NCBI RefSeq assembly: GCF_001949145.1
Contig: NW_019091375.1
Location: 1,127,602 to 1,156,021, forward strand
Origin: Acanthaster planci
Taxonomy: Eukaryota; Echinodermata; Asteroidea; Valvatida; Acanthasteridae
DNA: 28,420 bases
Reading direction: 5' to 3'
Shown: piece after piece, positions 10,301 to 22,356 of the stretch
Layout: each line of letters opens with the position of its first letter
Position numbering within the stretch: the first letter of the stretch is position 1
The notes under the pieces: model-generated
The model's database searches: none
Told to the model about the DNA's origin: nothing
What the model saw: the letters and a program-made list of their open reading frames with translations, nothing else
Program-made: the position numbers and the translations under genes

Positions 10301-13300
10301 GGTTATCTTCTTTTCTCAGCATATAATACGAAACATTCACAGGATAAAACGTCAAGTGATCGGGTTGCAGTCACGGTACACACAGGTACTGTATGTGTGT
10401 ACAGGCGGTACGTATGCTGAGACATTGGAGTTCAGTTGATTAAGAAGTAGGCCTCATAGATAACTCATGTTATTTTGACTAACCCCCCTACGGAAAAAAA
10501 AAATATTGCCCGGCATGGTTGAAAAATACTCTGACAAAAGTAGTTTTTCGTGCCACCTGCTATATCCAATTTCTTAAATCCGCTGAAACATATTTGGTGG
10601 AATAATTGTTGAATGGTAAATCAGATCGAGGTCTTGGGCTTAATTTTACTGTACAGTTTGCCTGATATTTGGAGTTTTTCATCAGATTCGTGGTACCCAT
10701 ATACGATTTAATCTTTTAGAACGGAGTCGCTTAAAAGCAGAATCATGTGATTATTTTGCAGTGCCACAAATAAAAATATAGAACAAGGTTTGGGCTGTAA
10801 TTCCTTTTCAAAGTGTGGCGAAAAAAGTTTTGAAGTCACGAAGTGACTGTAACTGTAACTTTAACGTAAGAATTGTGTACATGTAATATTGACTGAACTG
10901 AATCAAAGCGTGTGTTTTAAATTGAACAGTTTATTGTATATTGAGTAACAATCACAGCCCAGTAACTTTTAATTCGGTCATCCTGGCAGGGGTAATAGAA
11001 AGGACACTCTTAGGAATTGAAATACGCACACACCGGTAATGAACAGATATTTTCAGACTTTCAACTACTAAAAGCACTTATCATCACTCAAAAAGAGAAA
11101 ACTTTGTAAAGCCATGAATATACAATTCTGAATTTTTACTACAGATGTACATAAGAATCATGAACATCGACCATAATATATCGTATGGTACCCTGCCCCC
11201 CTTTTCAAATTTGAATGGCCGGGCAAGTTGCCCCCCCACCTTTCCCAATCCCCCATTTCCTGCATAGATTTACGCCGCTGAATGTTTATCATACTTCAAA
11301 AGATATTCAAGGAGAGAAACAGTGGACGGATTAACAAACAGAAGCGCTGTGATCCTGCTGTGTGTCAATATTCTGACTTTATACAAGCGTTAATTGAAAA
11401 TAATCCTTCCTTGACACGTTTGCTTTTCGTTATGACTAATGCAGCTGTTTTGATTTAGAGAATTTAGCAATTCTCGAGGATGAAACATTCTTGCAAAGCA
11501 TAACACCAAATAAAAACAAGTTTGTGGACTTTTTACTCAGCTCCTGACGGAACAGCTTATATTGGTCCAAGATACGTAAACTTTTAAACCATTTAATTAT
11601 TGTGCAGTCATTACAGTGAGTAAGATTGCCTGACTGAGTTTGCTGGTGCATAAAAGAGTTCAATTTTGATCATAAGTATGAATATTTAATGCGCTACAAA
11701 CAAATGTTCAATTGTATAAATATCATTTCAAACGTAATTTTAAATATTGCACGAACATTTCAAAATGGTACATTTATTCTGTATTCAGTCACGAACATTT
11801 GACTTTGTATGACATAGCACTGTTGAAGAGAATAGTGGCGAGCTTTGGCTGTTTGGAATCTGTTTGATAAAATTGATATTTGATTAGTCTCCTTGAGCTC
11901 TGTAAGTAGAGATGTTCACAGTACATGTATAAACTGAGATTTATTTGGTGTCGAGAACACTTCTTTGATTTTTAAAATGTTATTTTCTTTGTCTGCTTCA
12001 TATATTTCTTGCCACAATTATCCATGTGTCAACGACTGCGTTGGTACACGTTAAGCACATGTACGTATGCATACTTATTGCTTGTACATCGATGTCTTGG
12101 ACTATTCCTGTAAGAATTTTCAAATTGTACACATTCTCTTTTCTTTTGCATCATACGGTCTCCTCTCAATGTTGAATTTTCATGTTGACAATATATTGGC
12201 ATTTTATCCTGAAGCGTTTCATTGTGCCACACCGACCAGGTCGGGACTTTTGAAGTTTTGGATGGTTTTATAAATACTTGTTTTACAAAATAGTGTCCAC
12301 GGTTTGCCGATTTCGTGAATTATTACGTTTATTACATTTTAACGAAATGAGAGCAACGTCATATGTGATTTGCTTCTACATGAAATACACATTTCAAATA
12401 ATATTTTCCCTAAAGCTTGCCTTCAACTGAGCCTGAAAGAAGCTCACTCATTAATTAAATGCTAAGACTGTCAGTGTATCGAAATTACGAACGATTGAAA
12501 TTTATTTTTGAAAGGAAGAGCTGGAGATTGATAACATGCTTCAAATGTGTATTAATTTCTTGTCGCTTGCAATAAAACCTGCAATATGATCATGCGGCCA
12601 AGAAAAAAAGATTTTTTTCCTTTGTTCTTTTATACAGCAGTAACACTGTAGATTACTGTGCCTGTATTGTGTATTGTAGGCCCTAATGTTAGACATCCTT
12701 GATGTAACACAGCATCCAGAGGGAACCATGAGTGTATAGCCTTCTTCCAGTGTTGGTATAACGATATTTCCCCCTTGGCACAACATACACCAATGTCATT
12801 CTCAAGAATAACTGAAATGCAATGAAGTTTTCTCAGAAGCATATCTGAACTCTTCTACAATGTATAAAGACTTTGTGGAATCTTATTTCGAGTAAGGTGA
12901 ACTGCAACATCCACTTTACATTCAAAATTAACCAAGAATTTCCGGACAAGTGACGAAGCTTTTGCCTAGATGTAAATCGAGGACCTGAAGACACTGTTTA
13001 TTATGCACATATTCATGGTCAAACTGGGAACTCCAAATTTGTTATAAATTGAAAACATTTCTGCTTGCTGGCTTATTTGCATTATACTTCCACAACTATA
13101 AATTGCCAAAGGAAATGAAATCTACGATAGCAGTGTTCAAAAGATCTAGAAATTCTTTGCGCATAAATTACACACAGATTCACCGCCTGGGGTGACCCAT
13201 AGTTTTGCTCACGGATATGGAAATTTATATTCGCATAAAAAACATGAAAGCAAGAAAAAATGGGTTAATAATATAAAAACAATAATTCAGAACTGGGTTA

Positions 13301-15424
13301 GATGAATTTAAAAGGTGCGATGGGGGTAGTAACATTGAATAAAACATTCTATTCCATTGTCCCTTTAAATTAGAAGTGCGGGTATCAATATGAAAATAAT
13401 ACTGGTTACTACTGGGGCTACAATGATAATAATATTTCAATATGAGTGCGATCCAGGGTCATGGCACTGCAACGGCAGCAGCAATAAGGCCAGTCTAGTA
13501 CGACGAGGGTCAGGGGTCACGTCTAAATACACGGCCAATGTTTACAATACAGCAATGCAATCTTTGTGTTTATTTACACAAACCATGAATGCAAACGTAC
13601 ATGTATATTGTCAAACACGTTCTTTGGGAACCCAAGGCCCGAGCGAGGTGATGAAGAATAGACCTTTTCACTAAATTCATTATTATGCACGCATGCGCAC
13701 AAACGGCCTTGGTGGCAAGAAGTGTGAGCCGGCCATTGAAAATGTACAAGGGTGCGAGTTTGATGGTAATTTTCTCTCCGGTTTTCTGACTTTGTTCATT
13801 TTTTTTCTTCAGAAAATCCAATCAAATCGTTTTTGCTAATAGTTTCTGATTGAATTGGAATTTATAGTGCTGTGGTAAAAAATTTTTAAACTGTAATTTT
13901 TCCTGCGTGCACGAGATCGTTGCTTCTTAGTGTGGCCCTCTTCCATCATAAGTGGTATAAACTACATCGTTAGTGTTCTTGGAGCTAACCTGTGCATTTT
14001 GTAAAAACACGGACTGATCGATGTTCAATGTACACGTATACTGTACGTCCGTGTACATAGCTACCATTAACTAGCTAGTCATAGTTTGGGAGTACTATCA
14101 AAAGAAATGGTATCCACTCGTTGTGTTTGCCGTGGGGTTGTACAAGCCAAAGTGTTGATTCCAAAGAGAAAGATATCTACTTCTTCAGATTTCCCAAGTG
14201 TAGAAAGGCAAATCGAATGGATACATAGTACCTGTACATGTACATTGCACCATGGAGGTAGATTGAACATCAGTTTTCACATATGCACAGGTTGGATCCG
14301 AGAACACTAACGATTTAGTTAAAACTACAAACGATGGAAGGGACCGTACTAGAAGCGACAATCTCGCCGGCGCACAGGAAAAATCAAGATTTTAAAGTCT
14401 TTTTACAGAGAACCTAAAATTCCACTTATATTGAATGAATTTATTAGTGGAGAGGTCTATAGGAGTCGGGGTGTACCACAGCACCCATTAAGCATAATTC
14501 TCAGTTGACAGCTGAATAATTATACAAAAGAACCTGGGATGAATGACCTAGCATTGCACATCTGACATAACATTCTGCGAATAATGCAGTCCCCTGAGGA
14601 AAGTTTTAAAACATGTTTAATACCCTCTTCGTTTTCCACATACGACTTCACTTTCCAACTAGAAATCAACAAACCTACAGTATCACTTCAAGATGTATTT
14701 TTCGTCACGGAGATGTTGATTTTAATCTCACGTTTTTCCCTCACGCAGACCTTTATTAAACTATACTCAGCCCCTGTCCGAAAATATGCGAAAATAAACC
14801 CACAGGCTTATTTGGATGGGACGCAACCTGTTTTCCTACTTTTTCCACCTCAGGCTATATTCTTTGTATCAAGGATTCAAGGCCTTGGTTGCATTAAATG
14901 CAAGCAAAATTCCTCTTTAGCAAAATTTAATTGTCACGTGAACATCAGCAATCCGGAGGATGGCATTAGGACATAGCCATTGTGACATGCATTTGAAATA
15001 AGTGATATTTCCTGCGTCTTTTTTTTTCGGTTATTGGGATTGCCGATTTAGTTTGAATAGCGTTGGTAACGTTGATACAAACTGCTGATTGGCTGACTGT
15101 CAGTGCGCAAACGAGGTCCCTAAACTATCTCTCCCGATCAAGCTGTTTCACTGTCTTTGGACCGCGGCCAAAGACATGATGCAAAGCTACATCTCAATGA
15201 TTATGCTGGCTGGCCCGGTGTATTATCCAACCAGCTGAAGAAATGTTGGGGAGATCGAGAAAGTAGGCCTTCTATTACAACTTCAGGCAAATGTACAATG
15301 AATTGAGTAGCTTTTAAAGCAGCATTAAAAATCTCTTAAAGAAAGTTTCTGTGGAAAAATGGATTTATCTAAAGAGGGAGATGGGGAGGGGGCGCAGTTG
15401 GTTAAAGAACTTTTAACATAATAT
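10301..15424. other. Intergenic, no gene recognised
   Basis: More than 5 kb of AT-rich sequence. The open frames are short, overlap on both strands and show no domain, signal peptide or splice-consistent neighbour. The longest, 130 codons at 14584-14976 (+), resembles nothing I know. The stretch includes C-runs near 11200-11240, a small hairpin AGTCAC-GAA-GTGACT near 10833-10848, and several TACATGTA-type motifs. Confidence 0.5.
15153..15175. repeat. Near-perfect 23-bp palindrome around a SacII site
   Basis: GTCTTTGG at 15153-15160 pairs exactly with CCAAAGAC at 15168-15175, and the centre contains CCGCGG. It could be a protein-binding palindrome or chance. No gene adjoins it. Confidence 0.3.
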
Positions 15425-15689
15425 ATGTGACCCGGTACATTGTAGTCAGGAATAAGTCGCAAACTTTGACCTTTTGAGATATGCACATGATTAGAAAGAG
15501 GATTTCATTAGCTTTTAAATGGCACACATCAGACGTGTGTTGAGAGTGACCTGTCATATATACACTTTCAAAATACACAGAAACCGCCACATTAATTTTT
15601 TCAACATTTGCCAACAACCCCACTTTACTCAGCCATTACAAAAAATGGCATCAGCGACTTATTCCTGATTACGATGTACCGGGTCACAT
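15425..15689. mobile_element. MITE with 36-bp terminal inverted repeats
   Basis: The left end 15425-15460 (ATGTGACCCGGTACAT...) and right end 15654-15689 are inverted copies that match at 34 of 36 bases. The trinucleotide TAT directly flanks both ends (15422-15424 and 15690-15692), consistent with a 3-bp target-site duplication. The interior is AT-rich with no coding capacity. A 265-bp element of this kind is a non-autonomous DNA transposon. The superfamily cannot be assigned from this alone, and a TA duplication is an alternative reading of the ends. Confidence 0.75.
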
Positions 15690-18576
15690 TATGCATTTAA
15701 TCATACGAAGCTTCCATTTCATGAATCACAATGCTCCCATTTGGAACTCGGCTTTTACAAATTTTCCCTTTGTGTATACTAAAGCGTTATCCCGCCTTTA
15801 AACCCGTTGTGTTGTGTTGCATGCCGTTAGCGTATTCCTCGTCTCCGAGTCAGCTACGTTTGTCCACGTCAGTTAATATTAGTCAATTTTGAATTCCTTC
15901 CCTTTAATTTTCTAAAACGGCAAGTTATTTTAGGCTGCGAAACATGATGACGCATCAACAAACCTACCTTCAACTTTCTACTGCTCACTTTCACAACATG
16001 ATCACGCATGCGCAATATACCCGTTATACTGATTTCGGTGTTATCCTTTACAGTTTGGATACTAGAGCATGTATAATACAAAAACTGCTGCAAACCAGTT
16101 GCTGGCTACAGTGACCTAAATTACTAATCAAAAAAGTCCTAGGACCTGACGCTTTGACACTAGCAGAATCTTTCTTTAAGCTTTTGAGAAAAACTCCTTC
16201 AGGGTAAATATAGGCCTTCGAACTTTTGATTTACTATTTGGATAAAACCAACTTTTCTTTTGGTGTACAGGAGTTTATTATCCGTATGTTTATATCGTGG
16301 AAGCAAAACAATAAACGATAATAAAACGAAAATAGCTCCTTTTGTTGAGGAACAAAATGAAAATCTTCAGCCGATATTTCTTCAAAGCACGAGATAAATT
16401 ATCACCGAAGTAGACTTGGGTTGAATTAAGCCAAACAGAGGCAGTTTAAATGTGTGCTACCCTTGTGCAGTGAGCACAATCCTACCAGAATCTTACACAA
16501 GGGGATGATTGATCGCCACCCGGTTCACTAAAACCTTAGCTAAGGATTGATCGCCAGATTCATCAAAAACTTTGAATGACTCAGTGTATGAATGTATGAC
16601 CGAGAATCTTGGTCTGCCACTATAAATGGTTAAGAGACTGCGTTTTTTTTTCGAAAATCCACGAAAAATCAGTTACGTAAATCTCATTTTTCGTTTTCTT
16701 ACTATCTAAACTACTTAACTTGTCGTGTTCAGATGGTCATGCATATTTTCAAGAGTTGAAACCACAATCTTTAGAATTGAGCGATTTGGCAATATTTTAA
16801 ATATTGTAAAATATCTCTTATATATAAAACCGACACAGGAGTCAGATAAGAAATACTGCTGTGATGCATTTTACTGCCGGCTTTCTTCTTTACCGGAGCA
16901 CGTTCTGAATCGGCGAAAATTCTTATAAACATGTTGGAAACATCAGAAATGTCACAATCCATTCATGATACCGTGACTGCTTGGGTTCTCTTCATTGTCA
17001 TTGTGAGCTAACTCGTCCGGCAACCTCCTGAGGACATGACCCTTCGAGGTTAAAACATGTTTATCGTTGTCTGAAATTAGCGTACGCTTCCTAGTTGAAT
17101 ATCAAATTGTTGATACGGTCGATCCCTGACATAAAACGAGGCAAAGGCAAAGACTGAAGACGTATACCTGCAGGTGTAGCCATTACTGCATGATGTTTAT
17201 ACAGTTTTACAGCTTCGTGCAGAGAGGCAGGTATACGAGGAAGCAATACTTTATTGTTAGCTATTATTTTTTTAATTCAAGCAATTCGAATGCGACAGTG
17301 ATCACATCAAATCAATGAGCCTGGAGGTATATTTCATGTACATCTGTACATATTTATTTTGACAGTTCTGTTTATAAAAGATTTAATCACATTTCCATCA
17401 CTGATATTGCTTTTGTTTTTACTCTCATAGTTTGATTAAATGAAACTGTTTCGATTTCTATTAATGCACATGTTTACTTGGTTTCATTTCAGCCTGTTAG
17501 CCTGCACATTTCAGGAGCTTTTTTCAATACAAACCAGGTTAGTTGCTGTTCAATACAGAATTGCATTGCACGAAGTATTTTTTTTGTACCAACGATGTAC
17601 GGTATTTTCGTTGGGAAACATGAAGAGTCACGTCCCTGCTACCGGTTCCTCACGGCAGAGGGAAGCAACATGTCCAAGAAAGCTCATTCCAAATTGTAAA
17701 AACCTCCGGCAAACATTAAGACACTAGATAACATATGCATGAACATGAAACTGTCGTCAACTAAATCTAGCACAGATAACACTTATGAAGGAATGCCAAG
17801 TGGCGATCAGTGCTTTTAAAAACTTTGTTTATACAGCGTGAACTTTCAACTTCGATCTCTCGCAGCAGTGCTGTATGGTTCCCAACAATGCTATTTCGCA
17901 ACCATTCCCATGAATTAATGCTAATTGTGTGCAATGGCAGGGAATTCACTCTTTCCATTATGCAAATATGACACATTCACCATTACACGACTCAAGAATA
18001 TAACCTGATGAAATAAAAACTAAGCAAACTGCTGTTATAAAAACGGAATTAAAGGAAGGAATTAAATCCACTACCATTTTCAACGAATTGGTTAAAAATG
18101 AAGCCCCAAATCTGATAGTAAAGGTAAGCAAAAAAATCTGATCTTAAAAGAAAATCTGATTTGCAACATTTTGCACGATTTGAGTTGGCCTATGCCACGA
18201 TGTAGCTTTTGTTTTTGTGTTTCATGGACGCTTATATGATTTGTACATTTAATACCAGGAATGCGTTTTTAGATATCATTCATATCCATGCACAATTCAA
18301 ACTAAGGGCACCTAATTGGTGTCTACTTTTCATGAATAATGTGGTTCCAAAATTACCAATTTGAAGTTCATTTGCTGAGAGTCCCCATGAGCAAGGATGA
18401 CATTGTAAGGAAACTGGTTCCTTTCAAACTTATGTATGATTATGCCGATTTTGTACCAAAAATGTTCGGTGTAGTGTGCTCTAAGAAAATGTGATACGTG
18501 ATCAACTTCTGCAGTACTGAGAATTCAGTGATCTTGGATGCTAGGATACTTTTGCTATAATGGGAAAAACGTTTAA
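15690..18576. other. Intergenic, no gene recognised
   Basis: AT-rich sequence without any frame I can support. The short frames at 17440-17727 and 17478-17699 overlap each other and carry no domain. It contains a duplicated GATTGATCGCCA motif about 40 bp apart near 16506-16553 and the foldback at 17161-17237. Confidence 0.5.
17161..17237. repeat. Short foldback with 11-bp inverted ends
   Basis: CGTATACCTGC at 17161-17171 is the exact reverse complement of 17227-17237. The arms enclose about 55 bp. It could be a decayed element or chance. Confidence 0.3.
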
Positions 18577-18582
18577 TTTATT
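18577..18582 (-). terminator. Candidate polyadenylation signal of gene B
   Basis: TTTATT on the given strand reads AATAAA on the minus strand, about 430 nt past the stop of gene B. It is the first such hexamer downstream that I can find. Confidence 0.4.
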
Positions 18583-19011
18583 AATAAATCATTTCACAAA
18601 TGGGACCCATGTGTAAGGATGGGCTTCCTCCTTGCACCCCTGCCACTATCTGTATTGATAGTGTTGCATTCACATTGTATTAATTTGCAAAGTACAGAAA
18701 TTAAATCTACATTACAACATGACCTACATGTGCGACTTGAGTGAACACAAAAAGAACATTTCAATTACAGCTGCTTTATAAAGTACTATACGACGTGCTC
18801 TAGGAAGAGCATTTCAGTGACACTGTTCACGACACATTCCAGTCAGAATGGGCGGTTTATAAATAAATGCATAACTAGCTAAGTGTCACGTAGTGCCACA
18901 GAAGTTCTTTAGATTAGAAATATATCAAAGAAGTCGATCGGTATTTCAAATTAATAATAGTCGATTTAACTTCAATTCAATGTCACTTAACGTATTCTCT
19001 GCTCTAAAGAT

Positions 19012-19121
19012 TTATCCGTTATAGTGTTTGTAAATAAGGACCTCGGCGATGAGAGCTGCAATCGTCGCAGCCACGCAAAGACTAATGAGAACTCCGATCA
19101 CTGTCTTTTCGTATTCTGAAC
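19012..19121 (-). CDS. Gene B exon 4: transmembrane segment and stop
   Basis: The acceptor TCTCGTAG restores frame in phase 1. The exon encodes SEYEKT, then about 23 mostly hydrophobic residues (VIGVLISLCVAATIAALIAE, then VLIY), then KHYNG and a TAA stop at 19014-19012. A Glu sits inside the hydrophobic run near its inner end. Confidence 0.8.
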
Positions 19122-22002
19122 CTACGAGAAAAGGGAATTCATTAGGTTACATTTGTTAACAAAATGTTGCTGTTATCTGTAATGGTATCACCAGGTAACC
19201 AAAACATGCAAGTGTATATTTGCCTGCAACTGTGGACCTCCATTTGTTCATCTTTGGTTCGTACTTCAACTTTTTCAGAAGACCACCCATATGTTTTGTA
19301 CACGGTTGTCAATCGGGGACCTTATATTTTTGTCCTCTATTTTTCAGGGTCCCCACTTGAACGCAGAACCAAACCCACCCTCGTGTTGCCAACTACATCA
19401 ATGCGAGGACACGCCCTTTGCACGAACCATATTCTCTTGTCAGGCATCCCTACAGCATCTGAAAATTTCTATTTTGGGCATCAGTGAAAAATATCCGTCA
19501 CGTTGGTCTGATCGAGTGCCTAAAATATATCCTACCCATAATCTCTCCCACAAACCGCGTCATTTACGTCGAAGGTCGCGTGATATAAGAAAGGACACAT
19601 GCGTACTACCTGTAGACCTAGGAATCCTGACTAGAATTGCTTCAGCTTTTTGAATATTTATGGCCTGCACTAATGTAAGGCACGACTAAATTGGAGTATA
19701 CGGATGGGTAAGTTGGGGACAGAAGCTTTGTTAGATGGAATGCGAGGTTGTTGGCAGCATTCCACCGTTGTCACATGTACCCCTACTGAAATTTCACTGT
19801 TCTGCTGTCTTTTGCATCACAAGCCAAGATTGAACACAACAAAAAAAGAAAAAAAGAATCCAAAAGAAATAATCTCAAGCTGTTACAGTAACTGGTTCCA
19901 TTGTTAAAGATATTCACCCTTATCTTAGTCACGGCGGCAAATCAATTTTGTAAACAAGCCATCAAAATGGTTGCCTGTGATGATTAGGCCTAAGTACCTT
20001 TTTAGGGGATATTAACCACCGCAATGACAGTCAGTACCCAAATGAAATAAATGACTGCAAAGAAGAAACGCGGCCGGACTTAGCATTTCAGTGTTTTGAT
20101 AAAGCTCACCTGGGCAAAAAGTTAACCGTATAGTGCTATTCAGAGACTTGCATTCTTGTCTGCTCGTTGCCATGCAAGAAAGGTTGCTTCCTCGGGTCTC
20201 GTTTCGTGGGTGTTGCACGCTCAGAAAGCTGCTCACATTGACCATTGGTCCCCCGCTGGACGGTGACAGGGCCGCAGCAGTGCCGATGGCAATCTCATGT
20301 CCAAGCATCCAGGAGATGTTATAGACGCATGGGCTGGTACTCTGAATGAGGCACTGGAAGAGCCGCGTTGAACCGGACTGGACGCAAATACTACCATACT
20401 GGGGGTCATCAAGGACTGCTTCGGTGCTGGGATCGACAATGCTGACTAAAGTACTGGGACCTTGGGGATATTACGGAGAGTGAGAAAATCCAAAAAGGCT
20501 CCAGATGAAGAGACTCCATTATATACTTTGCCGGTATCACAAAACATTTCTAAACAGAGACTACCCGGGAGATTTAATCGGAAGTTCTGAAATTTGAATT
20601 TGTTTGATAGTCGAAGCTTCGGGAATCAAGTAGAAAAGCTTGCCTTTGTAGTTTTCCTCAAAATTACGCCTTTCAATAAGATCCTCAAAGGCAGAAGTCT
20701 GGACAGCTGCACTCACTGTTTATCATTTCAATCAAGGACCAGTAGCATGAATGGGTTCACCTTTTTAACAAAAACGGAAAGTTGGAATACTTATAACCTA
20801 TCTTAAGTGACTTACCACAGTTGCCCACTTGCAGATTCGTTTTCTGCTGCTCATGACCTTCATCATTGTACGGATCTGTCAGTTCGCACGTGTACTCACC
20901 CTCCGATTCTGGAAAAACAACAGTGGTGAGGTCGCATGTCGCATTTGACCCAGCACTGTCGTTCCAGTATTCGCATTTGTGTTTCACTGAGCCTCTGAAT
21001 AACCATTTCACGGAGAATTCAGTTTTATTCAATGTAGGAACTCTGCAGCTCAATGTAAAATTATCACCGCTCTCAGCACAGACATTTGTTCTTTCTGTGA
21101 AGGGCACCTCGTCCGAAATACCTTGGGTATAGTGAAACAATAAGCTCATAGCTGATTTCAAATTTTGGCTATAATAATGCACAGTCAAGAGGTGACCCCC
21201 TTACTAAATTACAATTACCTATCAACGCATCTGCTTTCCACCCGTGCAAAATTTCGGAAATCTCGTGTTGGTGCATATCCCGAAGGAAACTTTGTTTGAA
21301 AAGGTGAAACGCTACTTTTCATTTCGCGCGGCACATAATGGCTGCTTAATATCATTTTAATGTAGCATTCTTGATCTTACTGAGCAAAGGGAAACACATG
21401 TACTTTGAAGGGGTTTCTTGATCAAATTTTGGAGAACATTTTCGAACGTTGCTGTAAGATTATACCATCAACGTGTCTTATCGGTATTTTTTGTGTGTTT
21501 TACTACTGAAAAAGCTTCCGCAAAAGTGATGAGCTGGAATGCAGTTTTCTTCCTGCATTTTTGCCACAATAACAGATAACATTAACTGGTATTAAACTGA
21601 TACATAACTCCAAGGAGGCAAATTACACTTTTAAAACACTGCACATCTGTTTGCAGCAAGGACAAAAACAGAAAGAGCCTCGTTGGAACCTCATTTGTGG
21701 GGTTAAAAAGTAAAACTCGACGTTTAATTGGCAGCATGAGTCATTCCACTAATCGTTCATTCTACTACTTATCTGCTGGTGCAAGTTTAAAATTGCCATT
21801 TGCGTAATAGAAAACATGAGGTCCATTTTAAAACTTCACACCCCACAGCGCAATGCAGTTTTCGTGTGACGACTTTTATGCATTATGCATCTGCAAATTC
21901 AAGTAAATTTAACTGTGCACCGGGGAGTTTTGCATTAATTACCACCTTACCTGTTGAAAACAAGGCGAAAACCACAACTACCAATATTAACACAGTTGCC
22001 AT
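19012..22002 (-). CDS. Gene B: two-Ig transmembrane receptor with short tail
   Basis: Minus-strand model: 22002-21951, 21121-20816, 20460-20110 and 19121-19012. This gives 819 nt and about 272 residues. All three introns are GT-AG and phase 1. Order is a signal peptide (residues 1-17), a V-type Ig (18-119), a second Ig (120-236), a transmembrane segment and a tail of about five residues (KHYNG). The two Ig exons hold about nine N-linked sequons, so the ectodomain is probably heavily glycosylated. Exon design matches one Ig pair of gene A, pointing to common ancestry. The tail has no signalling motif, so it would need a partner, or act as an adhesion, decoy or co-receptor molecule. It is convergent with gene A and divergent from gene C. 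The introns of 829, 355 and 988 bp hold no further exon I recognise. Confidence 0.8.
20110..20460 (-). CDS. Gene B exon 3: Ig domain 2
   Basis: 351 nt, phase 1-1, with acceptor CCCCAAG and donor GTGAGC. The frame is open across the whole exon. Ig hallmarks are LFQC, VYNISWML and NLSCMA, with extra cysteines (SIC, SPC, QEC, TFC). Sequons are NIS, NVS, NET, NLS and NST. The spacing is less canonical than in Ig1; it resembles the Cys-rich second-type Ig of gene A. Confidence 0.75.
20816..21121 (-). CDS. Gene B exon 2: Ig domain 1 (V-type)
   Basis: 306 nt, phase 1-1, with acceptor CCCAAG and a strong donor GTAAGT. Hallmarks are NFTLSC, SVKWLF and SEGEYTCEL, the B-strand Cys, C-strand Trp and F-strand Y-x-C of a V-type fold. 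Extra cysteines (NVC, KHKC, ATC, GNC) suggest additional disulfides. Sequons are NFT, NKT, NDS and NAT. Confidence 0.82.
21951..22002 (-). CDS. Gene B exon 1: signal peptide
   Basis: ATG at 22002-22000 opens MATVLILVVVVFALFST, a compact hydrophobic leader. The exon is 52 nt, ends in phase 1, and is followed by the donor GTAAGG. This phase and the leader character are the reasons for choosing this start. Confidence 0.75.
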
Positions 22003-22232
22003 TATGCCCCGATCCGCTTTGAATAAAAGACATGCAGCGTATGCGTCGTCCGGTCGAGCCCAACGAAATGCACTTTAATGCTACAAAGCTGTATATTATA
22101 AAATAGAAACAATACGGTTTACTGTTATTTATTCAGTAACTTAACCTCACTGGTTTTGTTGACAGTGGTAAATAGTTGTGGTTATGTATCCAATTGCATT
22201 AGTAGAATATTACGGAAGCCCGTTAGGGCCAC

Positions 22233-22292
22233 GGTGTGTTTCTCTTTCACGGTGGTGTGTTTCTCTTTCACAGCTGTGCGTTTCTCTTTCGC
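22233..22292. repeat. Three-copy 21-bp tandem repeat
   Basis: The core GTGTTTCTCTTTCAC recurs three times with a period of 21 bp: units near 22233-22250, 22254-22271 and 22274-22292, the last with GCG in place of GTG and a final CGC. It lies about 230-290 bp upstream of the gene B start codon. Confidence 0.6.
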
Positions 22293-22304
22293 TGTTGCCA
22301 GTAA

Positions 22305-22356
22305 CTCGCGGCCGCCGCGGCGACTTACTTAACTTGCGGCCGCGACTTACCTCGCG
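22305..22356. promoter_or_regulatory. CpG-rich block with two NotI sites upstream of gene B
   Basis: GCGGCCGC occurs at 22308-22315 and 22336-22343, each followed within 10 bp by GCGACTTAC, so the block is a partial direct duplication. It is the most GC- and CpG-dense spot in an otherwise AT-rich region and lies about 300 bp upstream of the gene B start. A promoter-proximal role is inference only. Confidence 0.3.

Noticed and set aside
13390-13674. Small secreted peptide gene (hydrophobic start, several Cys)
   Set aside because: The leader is weak, the rest is low in structure, and there are no supporting splice sites or homologous copy.
14584-14976. 130-codon open frame as a gene
   Set aside because: No domain, signal peptide, splice partner or family resemblance; this length is expected by chance in several kb of non-coding DNA.
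19164-19653. Overlapping plus-strand frames as an extra gene
   Set aside because: They lie in the last intron of gene B on the opposite strand, overlap in two frames and carry no recognisable domain.
20866-21132. Plus-strand frame opposite the gene B Ig exon
   Set aside because: It is the antisense shadow of a clear V-type Ig exon with correct splice sites on the minus strand.
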